Positions 30,100 through 41,500 of a stretch of DNA of 64,000 nt are shown here, in pieces. Source of the stretch: Strigamia acuminata (lineage: Eukaryota > Arthropoda > Chilopoda > Geophilomorpha > Linotaeniidae); NCBI GenBank assembly GCA_949358305.1, contig OX442324.1, positions 7,537,601 through 7,601,600 of the forward strand. Direction: 5' to 3'. The translations under genes and the position numbers were made by a program. The notes beneath the pieces were generated by a model. That model ran no database searches. It saw nothing but the letters and a program-made list of their open reading frames with translations, and was not told where the DNA came from. How positions within the stretch are numbered: the first letter of the stretch is position 1; each line of letters starts with the position of its first letter.

Positions 30100-33000
30100 G
30101 TCGACCGGCCTTTCGCGCAAAGCGTCTGAAATCCAAACGACGCGCTTCACCTTTAATTAACTTGAAAGAGGACAATCCTTCACAGGTTAATTCAACAACA
30201 TCTCCTACTGTTATTACTCTTTCAGAGTATAAACCTGTAAGTAGTGCTATTTCTTCATCATCTTCCATCATCACATCAGCTACAAAGGCGTCAGATCTGC
30301 AGACTGCCGTTCCTGAAGCTGTAAAGGACGAATTGCCGAAATTAACAGATTTGCAACCTGTAATTTCGAAGAAAAATCCGAAAGTGACAATAGTGAGTAA
30401 AATTACTAAAACTTTACCAATAATTAAGTCTACTTCTAGTGCAACAACGGATCAGCCCCCGAAGAAAGTGATCTCTCCTATGAAGGTATCTTTCGTAATG
30501 TTGACACCAGAGGAACTTAAAGAAACTCAAGAACCCATCATTGAGATAACGCGCGGGGATCGTTTGTGCAAGAAAGCACCTTGCGTAAAGATTTCCTGGG
30601 CTAATGTAGCTTGTACTGCGCTTCTGGACTCAGGCGCACAAACATGTGTAATGAGTGAGGACGTGTTTCAACAACTACACGAAAAAATGGGTTTGGACTT
30701 CGTGAATCTCCATGAGCGGGTGCAAGTCGCGTCTGGTGACATAGTAGATTCCACCAAGTCGATGCAGCTTGCTTTGCGCGCCCCAGTAGGCATAATAAAA
30801 TTCGTTTGCATGGTTTTACCCGATGCCAAAATGGATATGCTCCTTGGACGTGATTTCTGCACAGCGGCCGGAATCGACATCGACCATGCGAGACAGCAGT
30901 GGAGCATGGTGGGCTCAAATGAGATTCGCAAATTCATGACTTATGAAGAAGCAAAAAAGTCAGAATCAATTCTGGTTTTGCCATTTGCGCCAGAAGAAAC
31001 GCAGGATCCATCCAACCCACCGGCGGCCATTAGTGAGATCGTTCCGACGAAAATACTAAGGAAACCGGATCCGGTGAGTGAAATTAACTGCCTCCTCCTG
31101 GCACATAGACCCTTGCAACAAGAAATATTCGAGTATCCACATGATGATGCGCAGTATCGAGTTAAACAAGTTCGACATCGTGCGCAACGCGAATGGTCGA
31201 ATATTTGGTCCCCAAAGAGGAAAGAAACTTCTAAAATTTCCTCCAATTTAAAAAAGACAATTTCACGTAAATTAACTTTGAGTCAGTTCCGACGATTACG
31301 ACGTTTACGACGAAAAATCAATGTTATTCGTCCAATTGCCAAACAATTCGTTGCGCAACGTGCTAAAGACATCAATGCCAAGAAGGAGTCGAAAATCAAC
31401 ATCTTTTCGACTGCGCAACCTGACAATGGTAAGAATAACTCTAAAACGAACATTAATGGCATTAATTTTCTGCAGTACCAACCCAGTGGGGATCCGACCG
31501 ATTTAGATTGGATTTACCACCAATTGTGGAATAAATTAACAGTGCCACAGATAAAACTATTAATTAAAACTTTGCAGCCCATTTCGCAAATATTTCGTGA
31601 AGAAATTGGTTTACGTAATAACACCGAGTACGAGGTGAACCTGAAACCGGATTTTCGTCCAATTCATGTCCCTGTGCGCCCGGTAAACCCTGCGAAAAAG
31701 ACGATAATTGATAAATATATCGACAAAAAGCTGCAGCAAGGTATTATTCGGCGATCCCAAAGTGATTGCGCCGTTGCTCCAGTCGTCGTACCTAAGAAGA
31801 CAGGCGAATGGAGAACTGCTATGGATTTTCGCCCCATTAATGCGCAAACAATTCCGGACGTTTACCCACTTCCGGACATTGATAACATCTTCGCATATTT
31901 AGGAGGTGCGCATTGGTTTTCGATAATCGACGGACGCGAAGCTTTCCATCAGATCGGCGTGCGCAAAGGTGACGAACGGTATTTAGCTTTTATAACACAT
32001 CGAGGTTTATTCGAATATGTGCGCATGCTTTTCGGACCTATTAACGGACCCGCTACACTCCAACGAGCGATGAATAAGACTCTTGCAAAGTATCTTTACA
32101 AATTTGTATTTGTGTATATTGATGACGTGATTATTTTTAGCCGAACTTTCGAGGAACACGTGCAACATTTGCGCCTCGTTTTAGAGGAATTGTTCAACGC
32201 TGGATTCACCATGAACGCCAACAAGACTGAGCTTTGTCAAAAAAGACTCGAGGTTTTGGGACACATCGTGGAATCTGGCCAGATTACACCAAATCCAAAG
32301 AAAGTGGTTGCTATTCAAAATTATCCCGCGCCAACCAGTTTGCGCGAATTACAACGATTTAAAGGCATGGTAGGTTATTACCAATCATTCATTGCAAATT
32401 TTTCCAAAATTAGCGAAGTTTTCCGACCATTGCTTAAAAAGGACGCAATTTGGATTTGGACAGATGCGCAGCAATTAGCGTTCGAATATCTGAAAGACCA
32501 GATTGCGATACCAACACTGAAAAGACGTTTTCCCAGTTGGAAAAAACCATTTATACTGCAGACTGATGCTAGTTATTCTGGATTAGGTGCTGCTTTAATG
32601 CAACTTAACGATGAAGGTGTGAGAATTCCAATTGCATTTGCCTCTCGCGCATTAAACAGCGCTGAAAAGAACTATAAAGTAACCGAAATCGAATGTTTGG
32701 CCGACGTTTGGGGTGTCAAACGTTTTCGCGCATACCTCGAGATGATGCCATTCTACCTCGAGAGCGACCATCAATCTCTTAAGTGGTTATTCCAGCAAAG
32801 GGAACCAACTGGACGTTTAGCCCGTTGGGTATTATCGTTAAGTGATTATAAATTCACGTTTTTGCACTGCTCAGGATGCAAAAATAAGGTAGCGGATGCA
32901 CTGAGCCGAGCTCCTGTCGACCCACCTGAAGTCGACGATGAGGATGACAGCCCGGAGGTCGACGAGGCGTGCTACCTTGCCTATTTTGATGATTGCAACG

Positions 33001-35741
33001 AGTGGCCGGCACTTAACATCATTAAGGAATTGCCAAAAGACATTAATTTGCAGTTTCGAAAGTTGTTTAAATCTAAATTTAAAAAAGTGCCTCTCATTGC
33101 AGCATCTTCACCGACTAAGAAGAAAAATAAGAAAAAATCTCTTATTCCTCGACCAACTGGTAAAGGTAAAGTGACTGGAAATGCGCCGACTTCAGGTGCG
33201 CAAATTCCATCTTCTACTGGCGCACCTACTACTCTAACGACGGTACCTTCGCCTACTTTACCTCCAGCTGCGCCGACACCAGTTGTGCAACCAACTGCAA
33301 CACCAAATGCATCAGTTCCAGTTGCGCAACCAACCTCACAAGTAAAAACTCCTAATTTATCACCAGTTCGTGTTTCAGTGCCTTTACGAACTCGCAGACA
33401 GCGCTCTTTAATTCCAATTTTGTTAAAGAAACGAGGAAGACCACGTAAAATTAATATTGTACCAATTTTATCTCCTCGTGCTAAACGAGCAATAGCCACA
33501 CGAACTCGGGCTAGATTAAAGGATCCATCTTTGATTCCTAAAACACCACCATGGCTACCACCCAGGTATGCGGGAACTATTAAACAGTGGACATTTCCGA
33601 AGTTATTGAAATCACAGCAAGTAGGAAGGTTGAAGGCAGTGCGACGTAGATCCGCTATTCCTTCCCATGTAGTGAAACCCAAACCTAAATCAGTTTTAAT
33701 TCCACCACCCTTGCCTACTCCTACACCTCCTGCAACTCCAATATCCATTCCTATTCCTAGTTCCATTCCACCTTCAGCAATTATTCCAACTAAAATTCCT
33801 GCGCCAATAAATCCATCTAGTTTTAGAAAAAGGACTGTTTCGGCGCCATTACAATTGCCGACACCTGGAACTTTGGTGGATAAAATACGACGAAATTTCC
33901 GTCGAATCACTGGAGTCCCTGCACCAATAATTCAACCTGATAGCCATCGAAGGCCCATTCCAAGACCTTCTCCTGAAATTCCAAATTTACCAACTCCTTC
34001 CCCAACTCCTTCCATTCCTATCACTGATTTTCCTGTTATTTCTCCGCGTCAACCTTCCGAACCAGTAATGTATGATGATGCGGCGGGACCATCAGGACAA
34101 CAAAGGCCGGAAGGATATACTTCAGACCCGGATTCTGACTCTACATCATCTGAGGACAGTTTTGGGCCCATTCGTGACATGTCGCCACCAACAAGGAATT
34201 ATTATGCGCCTCCAACATCAGCGCAGAGAACTCCGTCGAGATTGCGTCCGCGACGGGAAAGAACAGTAATTGAGGATTTGAGGACTGAAGCAGAGAAGCA
34301 AGCCGAACTGGAGCACGATCCACCAATCGAACATCCTCCGTTCGAGCTGTTGCCTACTGCTGCTGAAATCATTGCTGCGCAAAGACAGGATCCCTGGTCA
34401 CGTGAGTTGATATTTTATTTAACTGCCCAAATGTTACCACTTGATCCAGATGAGGCTGCTAAAATTGTGGCTGACGCGCAAGATTTCGGCATGTATAAAG
34501 AGATGTTATGTCGCTTCCCTCCTGTCCATATTAATGAAATTAGAAAGAGGCGCCAAATATATCTCCCATTTGAACTTAGAGAAAGATATTTCCGCGCAAT
34601 GCACTATCCTCCCGTAGTTGGACATATGGGGCAAGAACGAACACTCCATTGCATTAAATCGCGCGTATTTTGGCCAAAAATGCGCGAAGATATTCGAACA
34701 TGGATACAGGTTTGCGAAGCGTGTCAAAGAGCTAAACCCCTTAACAGACTCCCATATGGAAAAATGATAATGTCCAGATCGCGCCATCTTTTCTCTGCTA
34801 TCTATATCGACTATTATGGCAAGAAGCCTCGATCCACAGAGGGACATTGCTATGCCTTTGTGATGGTCGACTCTGCTAGCCGATGGTTAGACGTACGTCT
34901 AACCGAAAACTCAAATATAGCCACTACGGTGAAACAAATTCAGAAATTCTGCAAAAGATGGGGTTTTCCCAAGATAATTATCAGCGATAATGCGCCTGCT
35001 TTTCGCTCACCAGAATTTCGTAGCCAAATCCAGCAACTTGGCGCAATAAATAGATATACCGCCGCATATCACCCGCAAGGTAATATTGCGGAAAGGCTTA
35101 ACCAATCATTAAAGAACTGTATATTAGCATATATTGATGATGACCATACTAGATGGGACGTCAACATTGGCTATTTCGTGCTCGCGATTAATTCAGCGTA
35201 TCAAATTTCTTTAAAGTATTCACCCTTTAAAATGGTAACAGGCCAGGAAGCTCGATTTCCGGGCGACCTGGATAGCGACACGGATGACGGAGAACCGTTG
35301 CCGCCCGTGGAAGCTGAGAATTTGCACGAACATATGCGTAGAATGCGAGAAAGCGCGATTAACAACTTGCGCGAGTCCCAAATTCGACACAAAAAATGGT
35401 TCGATTTAAAACGGCGTCCCCATGACTTCCGTCCTGGCGACTGGGTAACTTTGCGCAATCGGCAACCTTCATCTGCCGATAAGCAATTCGCAGCAGGGTT
35501 GCGCCAGCGTACTGAAGGTGTATATATTATACATAGATTGGTGGGCCCCAATACAGTAATCCTAATGGATGAAAACGGTCAAAAAACCCAGCCCTATAAT
35601 GTCGTAGAGTTGCGACATTGGTTTTTTGCCGAGGCCAACTTTTTAACCTTAAAAGACGTTGAAATTATTGATAAACATGTTGAAATTTTTGCTGTCAACA
35701 CTTTGGATATTTTTTCTGCCTATTTTCTTTCATTTAAGTAA
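30096..35741 (+). CDS. Gypsy-B Pol polyprotein, uninterrupted
   Basis: An 1,881-residue Ty3/gypsy Pol. In order: a basic, then serine-rich N-terminus; aspartic protease LLDSGAQTC (Asp178) and LLLGRDFC-like MLLGRDFC near 248; RT with WRTAMDFRP near 569 and YIDD at 674-677; RNase H (QTDASYSGLG near 823; NKVADALSRAP near 932); a linker of roughly 500 residues (about 950-1470) very rich in P, S, T, I and R with basic clusters and a short acidic patch; integrase HHCC finger (RAMHYPPVVGHMG near 1503 to CEACQRAK near 1540); core Asp about 1571, Asp about 1630, Glu about 1665; and a C-terminal PGDWVTLRNRQP segment. The start ATG overlaps the gag stop as ATGA. Coding is intact, but mobility is doubtful without a 3' LTR. 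Confidence 0.92.
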   Translation: MSRPAFRAKRLKSKRRASPLINLKEDNPSQVNSTTSPTVITLSEYKPVSSAISSSSSIITSATKASDLQTAVPEAVKDELPKLTDLQPVISKKNPKVTIVSKITKTLPIIKSTSSATTDQPPKKVISPMKVSFVMLTPEELKETQEPIIEITRGDRLCKKAPCVKISWANVACTALLDSGAQTCVMSEDVFQQLHEKMGLDFVNLHERVQVASGDIVDSTKSMQLALRAPVGIIKFVCMVLPDAKMDMLLGRDFCTAAGIDIDHARQQWSMVGSNEIRKFMTYEEAKKSESILVLPFAPEETQDPSNPPAAISEIVPTKILRKPDPVSEINCLLLAHRPLQQEIFEYPHDDAQYRVKQVRHRAQREWSNIWSPKRKETSKISSNLKKTISRKLTLSQFRRLRRLRRKINVIRPIAKQFVAQRAKDINAKKESKINIFSTAQPDNGKNNSKTNINGINFLQYQPSGDPTDLDWIYHQLWNKLTVPQIKLLIKTLQPISQIFREEIGLRNNTEYEVNLKPDFRPIHVPVRPVNPAKKTIIDKYIDKKLQQGIIRRSQSDCAVAPVVVPKKTGEWRTAMDFRPINAQTIPDVYPLPDIDNIFAYLGGAHWFSIIDGREAFHQIGVRKGDERYLAFITHRGLFEYVRMLFGPINGPATLQRAMNKTLAKYLYKFVFVYIDDVIIFSRTFEEHVQHLRLVLEELFNAGFTMNANKTELCQKRLEVLGHIVESGQITPNPKKVVAIQNYPAPTSLRELQRFKGMVGYYQSFIANFSKISEVFRPLLKKDAIWIWTDAQQLAFEYLKDQIAIPTLKRRFPSWKKPFILQTDASYSGLGAALMQLNDEGVRIPIAFASRALNSAEKNYKVTEIECLADVWGVKRFRAYLEMMPFYLESDHQSLKWLFQQREPTGRLARWVLSLSDYKFTFLHCSGCKNKVADALSRAPVDPPEVDDEDDSPEVDEACYLAYFDDCNEWPALNIIKELPKDINLQFRKLFKSKFKKVPLIAASSPTKKKNKKKSLIPRPTGKGKVTGNAPTSGAQIPSSTGAPTTLTTVPSPTLPPAAPTPVVQPTATPNASVPVAQPTSQVKTPNLSPVRVSVPLRTRRQRSLIPILLKKRGRPRKINIVPILSPRAKRAIATRTRARLKDPSLIPKTPPWLPPRYAGTIKQWTFPKLLKSQQVGRLKAVRRRSAIPSHVVKPKPKSVLIPPPLPTPTPPATPISIPIPSSIPPSAIIPTKIPAPINPSSFRKRTVSAPLQLPTPGTLVDKIRRNFRRITGVPAPIIQPDSHRRPIPRPSPEIPNLPTPSPTPSIPITDFPVISPRQPSEPVMYDDAAGPSGQQRPEGYTSDPDSDSTSSEDSFGPIRDMSPPTRNYYAPPTSAQRTPSRLRPRRERTVIEDLRTEAEKQAELEHDPPIEHPPFELLPTAAEIIAAQRQDPWSRELIFYLTAQMLPLDPDEAAKIVADAQDFGMYKEMLCRFPPVHINEIRKRRQIYLPFELRERYFRAMHYPPVVGHMGQERTLHCIKSRVFWPKMREDIRTWIQVCEACQRAKPLNRLPYGKMIMSRSRHLFSAIYIDYYGKKPRSTEGHCYAFVMVDSASRWLDVRLTENSNIATTVKQIQKFCKRWGFPKIIISDNAPAFRSPEFRSQIQQLGAINRYTAAYHPQGNIAERLNQSLKNCILAYIDDDHTRWDVNIGYFVLAINSAYQISLKYSPFKMVTGQEARFPGDLDSDTDDGEPLPPVEAENLHEHMRRMRESAINNLRESQIRHKKWFDLKRRPHDFRPGDWVTLRNRQPSSADKQFAAGLRQRTEGVYIIHRLVGPNTVILMDENGQKTQPYNVVELRHWFFAEANFLTLKDVEIIDKHVEIFAVNTLDIFSAYFLSFK

Positions 35742-36541
35742 TTTTCTTTTATTTTCTAAACTAAAAAGAAAAAAAAAAAAAAAACAAGAAAAACAAAAAA
35801 AAAAAAAAACCAAGTGTAATCCGGTGTAAATCTATCTTTACTACCTATTTTGTTTAAAAACTATTTTTCCTTTCATTTTAAATTTATTCATCCTAATTTT
35901 TATGTTTTATGTTATTTTATGTTTTCTTCATATTTTATATTTAATGTTCCGTGTTATGTGTTCATGTTTATATTCACTTGCGACTGGAAAATGGCTAAGT
36001 CCATTTCAATCAGGGACTATGTCCGTCACCAGAGTGCGCGATGCCAATTAATCTCTAACAATAGCACGTGGCTATTTCCACAATTCATTTAAATTATTTA
36101 ATTAATATAATTTATGCGCACTTTATTTAAATTAATATTCTGTGTTCTGAATTATTACTTGTCTATCTCACCATCCTTATTTAATTACTTTGAAACAAGA
36201 GTTTTGAGCGAAGACAACTTTCGTTAACTTCTGAATTCCAACACTGAATGTCGCCTTTCTATTGCAATTAGTTAGTGTCTAACCTCGAACCCGACTTTAT
36301 TACATGTGCGAGTTTTCAATCGTTCATCGAAGCTTCTCGAGGCAAAGTTTTACGACTCGTTACATTCCTGGGAATATTCTTTAGTCCTCGTTGTTTGTTT
36401 CGTTCTGTGCGCGTTCGTGTTGTTGCGCTTGATAATTGTGAGTATCGTTTGTCAAACGTATTATTTGTTTTGTGTATTTATATAAGCATTGCCTCCACCA
36501 ACTTAGGCGCTTTATAATACCGACGCAATATCAAAACCAAC
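35742..36541 (+). other. AT-rich spacer after gypsy-B pol
   Basis: An 800-bp non-coding stretch with two long A-runs at about 35,765-35,808 and low-complexity T-rich sequence. No LTR match to 27353-28028 was found. It could hold a promoter or splice acceptor for the downstream ORF. Confidence 0.55.
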
Positions 36542-37273
36542 ATGGCCACCAGGCGGGATGAGGAACCTTTCGGAGAAACATTCGGTGCAGGCTTTCCGAG
36601 CCATGAGATTTGCCCGGTCTGTTCGGGTCACGGTATGGAAGAGGACCCGCCGCGAGCCGCTCTCACCTGTCGAGCGTGCAACGGGAATGGAGACTTGCCG
36701 AGGGATCTATTCACAGTTTGGATGAGGCAGATGTTTGGATGGGCGTTACGTCGACGCAGACAAGACAACATAAATATTGGCGGTGTTACATTTCCGCCGT
36801 TTAGGACGCTCAACGGAAGTCCGGCTTCAATTCTGCGATTCGAGACGGTACATCGCTGGTATTGGCAGCGTGCGCGACGACTGGCGCAAACGAATCATAT
36901 TAATCTTCGACAATGGATTTACCCTGGTACCAACATCGCCCAACTTCTTGATTCACCGGCTGAGGACCCATTACATCGTGAGCAGTCGTCAACGCGTGCA
37001 ATAATGGGACGAGAAGTTATTTCATCTCTTCAGGAAACCATTGATGGTAATGTACATCAGGTTCAAGAGGCTATTGCGCGGGCCGTTGCGCATTTGTCAG
37101 ACTTGCCAGTCGACGCTGATTATAGCTGGAGCAGTGGTGACGACGATGATGCATTATTTGCAAGCGCCTCGTCACAGGTTGAAGCGCAACCCGGCCTGAC
37201 ACCGGTATCCCCGGACTTAACCTTATGGCGCGCATGCGGATTTCTCGGAGTGCGAAAGGGACCCTATTTTTAA
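36542..37273 (+). CDS. Third ORF of gypsy-B with two CxxCxGxG motifs
   Basis: A 243-residue ORF starting at an ATG in good context (AACATGG). CPVCSGHG at 24-31 and CRACNGNG at 43-50 form a pair of CxxCxGxG motifs like half of the DnaJ/Hsp40 zinc-binding domain. The rest is unrecognised: a W/R-rich middle (WMRQMFGWALRRRR near 60-73; WYWQRARRLAQ near 106), a possible amphipathic helix near 160-190, and an acidic stretch near 195-206. It lies in the env position downstream of pol but has no signal peptide or membrane segment, so it is not an envelope. It may belong to gypsy-B or be an unrelated flanking fragment; the role is unknown. Confidence 0.55.
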   Translation: MATRRDEEPFGETFGAGFPSHEICPVCSGHGMEEDPPRAALTCRACNGNGDLPRDLFTVWMRQMFGWALRRRRQDNINIGGVTFPPFRTLNGSPASILRFETVHRWYWQRARRLAQTNHINLRQWIYPGTNIAQLLDSPAEDPLHREQSSTRAIMGREVISSLQETIDGNVHQVQEAIARAVAHLSDLPVDADYSWSSGDDDDALFASASSQVEAQPGLTPVSPDLTLWRACGFLGVRKGPYF

Positions 37274-37314
37274 CATTACGGCGGCCTATACCTTGACCCC
37301 CTGTTCGCAGTCTC

Positions 37315-37455
37315 ATGGCTGATTTTGCGGATTTCACTTATTTGTATATTCCGCACGATCGCGCGCGTTTTATCAACCTTGGGAAAGCCGCTTTCTCAAA
37401 TTTGCAAATTCCACATTGTGTGAACATGCTACAACGCTTCTGTGCGCGTCAATAA
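37315..37455 (+). CDS. Small ORF of 46 codons after the CxxCxGxG ORF
   Basis: ATG at 37315 to TAA at 37453-37455, encoding MADFADFTYLYIPHDRA and a basic C-terminus with two cysteines. It is in a different frame from the preceding ORF and could be its frameshifted tail, an independent micro-ORF or chance. The AATAAA run that follows could be a polyadenylation signal. Confidence 0.2.
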   Translation: MADFADFTYLYIPHDRARFINLGKAAFSNLQIPHCVNMLQRFCARQ

Positions 37456-38581
37456 AAAAAAAACCGATTAGAAATGAAATTCAGGGTTTTGTTAAAATAA
37501 AAATTATACAATATAATCAGTCTATAATGCTTCTATAATGCTGTTGGTTTAATCAGCACATTGTAATCGTGTGAAAACACGCGCGCTCGCAATAATACAT
37601 TACCCAATGTACTTGCACTGGCATGGACCCATCAGTGCGCACTTTCCCGTGCGTGCTGCTTGCACTATTTACATCAATTGTTGCTCCACAGGTTGCGCGA
37701 CCTGCCGGGCAGTTAAGACGTACTAGAATAACCTCAGGATTTGATAAAACCTGATTTTTGGATGACACTAAGTAAATGGCAGTGAATGTGAGATGTGAGA
37801 TACACGATGAATTTAATAAAATTTATATTTCCTAATCATGGGATTGGTTTCACGTTTCATAATCCAACAATTAAGTAGAATATCATTATTGCAATTGATT
37901 AAAACAAATTTTTTTTACAAATTCTTTGGTTTTACATTTTAAATTTATTTTCCAATAGTTGGCACCATCGCAATTGCTGCGAGTTTAAAACACTGCATTC
38001 AGCAGAATTTACTGCACTTTCAAATCAAGGCCAGGCATACCTACTGCAAAGTAATGTATAAACCATAAAGAAGCCTTTGATTCGGAATTGCCTGTAGGTA
38101 ATTCTGCGCTGGTCTCCAATGGAAATGTCCGCGCCGGTCTTCCGTGCACGGGAAGTCCACAGAAAGTCCGTGCATTCCGTGCGCTGGGAGTCCGTGCGTC
38201 GTACCGCGTGATCTTGCATTGTTTTTTGTGGGCTTTTCCTGATTAGGATTACTTCCTTTTTAACTCTTGAAGAATTAAGTTTGTTTTTTTTGCTCCAAAA
38301 CGTCCCAAAACGCCTGAAAATCGCGCAACTCGAGGCAAAACATTACAGTGTGTATTCAAATCAAAACTAGCTACAAATACATGCTGAAATTAGCTAAATT
38401 TTCAAATTTTTTGGCTTTCAAGAAGTAATGGAAACATTTGACATAACGTGGATCAGTTGCATTCAAAAACTAAAATATTTTGTGTTTTACTTCAATTTTA
38501 AACTAAAAATGATGTCATTTTCTGTTTAAACCCCTGTTAAAGCTTGAAATACATTTTAACTAAAAGAAATAAGTTTGTTTT
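37456..38581. other. No gene seen; CpG-rich patch at 38,110-38,215
   Basis: No supported coding frame. The patch around 38,110-38,215 repeats GTCCGTGC-like words and contains the palindrome TCCGTGCACGGGA-like core. A CGCCTGAAAATCGCGCAACTCGAGGC block near 38,310 is an outlying copy of the repeat family found from 38,582 onward. Confidence 0.5.
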
Positions 38582-41500
38582 TTTCTTCGGCAGTGACGTG
38601 TACACACGAGCACGCCTGAGAACGCCAAAAAATGCTAAAAAACGCTCAAAAACGCCTGAAAATCGCGCAACTCGAGGCAAAACATTAATTTTTCATCTTT
38701 ATTTCAACTTTTGTGACGTTTAAAATTGTGTTCTCATGTTTTTTGCCTCAAGTTGCATTGTCATCTGGCGTTTTGGAGTGTTTTTATGTGTTCGCAGGCG
38801 TTCGCAGGCGTTTTTTGGCGTTGTCACTCACTCAAGTGGCCAATTTTAGCATTTTCCGTAGTAAAAATGGCCGTTTTTCGTCAAAATGGCCATTTTTAGC
38901 CATTTTTCAGAGTAAAAATGTTTTTTTTTCACCGTTTTTATAGTAAAATGGCCATTTTTAGTCGTTTTTTTAATCAAAAATGGCCGTTTTTATCGTTGAA
39001 ACGTTATTAAAATGTAACGTTTCAATGGCGTTTTGATCTCGCCTCATTTCCGGTTTTGAAAATTAATAAACGCCCCGGCGTTTATTCGAGGCAACACCCA
39101 ACTTGGGCTTTTATTCGCGTCGCACCGCATCATCATCTCACCTTGCCTCCCGTCTTGAAAATTTATAAACGCCCCGGCGTTTATTCAAGGCAAACCATTG
39201 TTTATGTAAGTTTTTCCTGATTAGGGTTACTTCCTTTAGAAGAAACACGTTTATTTCTTCTCGCTTAATCTTGAGTCGTGATCTCGCCTCGTTTCTGGTC
39301 TTAAAAATTAATAAACACCCCGGCTTTTATTCAAGGCAATACGGTACGTTTATGAAACCCAACTTGGGCTTTCATTTTAAAAAAAGCGCGTGTTCTTACG
39401 TCGAACTAAGAGATACAGGTGAATTAGCAACGCCTAATTTGATTTAATAAATAAAGCAAACAACATCTCGCCTCACTTCTGGCGTTTGTTCGAGGCAAGC
39501 CATTGTTTTTGCATTTTTTTTCCTGATTAGGGTTACTTCCTTTTTAACTCTTGAAGAAATAAGTATGTTTTTTTTACTCGGCAGTGACGTGTACGCGCGA
39601 GTACGCCTGAGAACGCCAAAAAATACTCCAAAACGCCTGAAAATCGTGCAACTCGAGGCAAAACATTAATTGTTTATTTTTGTTTCAACTTTTGTAACGT
39701 TTACAATTGTGTTCTCATGTTTTTTGCCTCAAGTTGCATTGTCATTTTGCGTTTTGGGGCGTTTTTAGGCATTTTTAGGCATTTGCGGGCGTTCTTGGGC
39801 GTTTTTTGGCGTTGTCATTCAATCAAATAGCCATTTTTAGCCATTTTTACCCATTTTTCATAGAAAAATGGTCATTTTTAGCCGTTTTTCATCCAAAATG
39901 GCCGTTTTTCATCCAAAAGGGCCGTTTTTCATCCAAAATGGAATAATTGTTGTGTCCGGATTTTATGTCATTTATTGTCTTAATTAAAGTTAACAAAGTG
40001 TCTTTAATTTTTGCTTTTCTTGAATTTCAGCTTTTTAGATATTTTTACATATTAAACTTTCATTTTTTGTGATTTATTAAAAGTTACAGTGTTTTCATGA
40101 ATTTTAGTGTCTATGATATTGATATTATCTTTATTCATTGCTATTTAAAGTTTTATTACTTCTCTGTGTCTTATTTCTTTAATTCTTGCTCATTTTGTGT
40201 GATTTTGGATGATTTTTAGTGCATCCGTCGATTTACAGATCACTTGCGTAAGACGCGTGACGTCATATTTCTTAATCTAGTTCGGTTGTGTTCAAACTTC
40301 TAACCTTTTGTTTGGACCTTATTCTTGTGTTATGGATAGGTTTTAGAATTGATTTAGACTAATTTGGGGGTGATCTGTCGATTGGTTTGCTTTATTTTTG
40401 TCCCGGAACGGTCGTTTTGTCGTTTCGAGCGTTTGTTGTCGGTACGCACTTGTGCGCTGCTGACCGAGTTCATTCCGTTCGGCAAACGATTATTTTCAAG
40501 TGTTCTTTTAATAAATAGTGCTTTTGTTGTAGGAAATTACATTTCCTAATGTTATTTTATTCAATACAGTGTGTATTCTTGATTTTATTCTTGTGTTGAA
40601 ATTCAAATGTCGTGTTTTGCCGCTCTAGCGGATTTGAAGTGGGCGCCATGTTGGATTTCCCCGCTAATTTCTTTATTTATCCATTTCATTTGTCTTTTTG
40701 AAAATGAATAAACGCCCCGGCGTTTATGCGAGGCAAGCCATAGTTTTTGTAGGTTCTTTCCTGATTAGGGTTACTTGTGACGTGCACGCGCGAGCTCGCC
40801 TGAGGACGCCAAAAAAAGCTCAAAAACGCCCCAAAACGCCTGAAAATCGCGCAACTCGAAGCAAAAAATTACAGTTTGAATTCAAATCAAAACTAACCAC
40901 AAATACATGCTACAATTAGGTAAATTTTCAAATTTTTTATCAATAAATGATGACTTTCAAGAAGTATGACAACATTTGACAAAATTTAGACCAGTTGCAT
41001 TTAAAAACTAAAATATTTTGTGTTTTACTTCAATTTTAAACCAAAAATGACGTCATTTTTTGTTTAAACCGGCGTTTATTTGAGGCAAACACGCCGCTGA
41101 GAACGCCAAAAAATGCTCAAAAACACTCCAAAAGACCTGAAAATCGCGCAACTTGAGGCAAAAAATTAATTTTTCATCTTTGTTTCAACTTTTGTGACGT
41201 TTAAAATTGTGTTTTCAAGTTTTATGCCTCAAGTTGCATTGTCATCTGGCGTTTTGGGGCGTTTTGGGGCGTTCGCAGGCGTTTGCACGCGTTTTTTGGC
41301 GTTGTCACTCACTCAAGTGGCCATTTTTAGCCAATTTTCGAAGTAAAAATGGCCTTTTTTTATTAAAATGGCCATTTTCAGCCATTTGTCATAGTAAAAA
41401 TGGCCATTTTCAGCCATTTTTTATAGTAAAAATGGCCATTTTTCATCCAAAATGGCCGTTTTTCATCCAAAATGACCATTTTTATCATTGACACGCTATA

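Noticed and set aside
32981-33910. 309-codon minus-strand ORF rich in G and V
   Set aside because: Shadow of the proline-rich linker of gypsy-B Pol on the plus strand.
36542-37273. Envelope gene in gypsy-B
   Set aside because: No signal peptide, transmembrane segment or glycoprotein features; only CxxCxGxG motifs are seen.
40364-40549. 61-codon ORF in the unique stretch between foldback units
   Set aside because: Short, no motif, no context; length is within chance for this composition.
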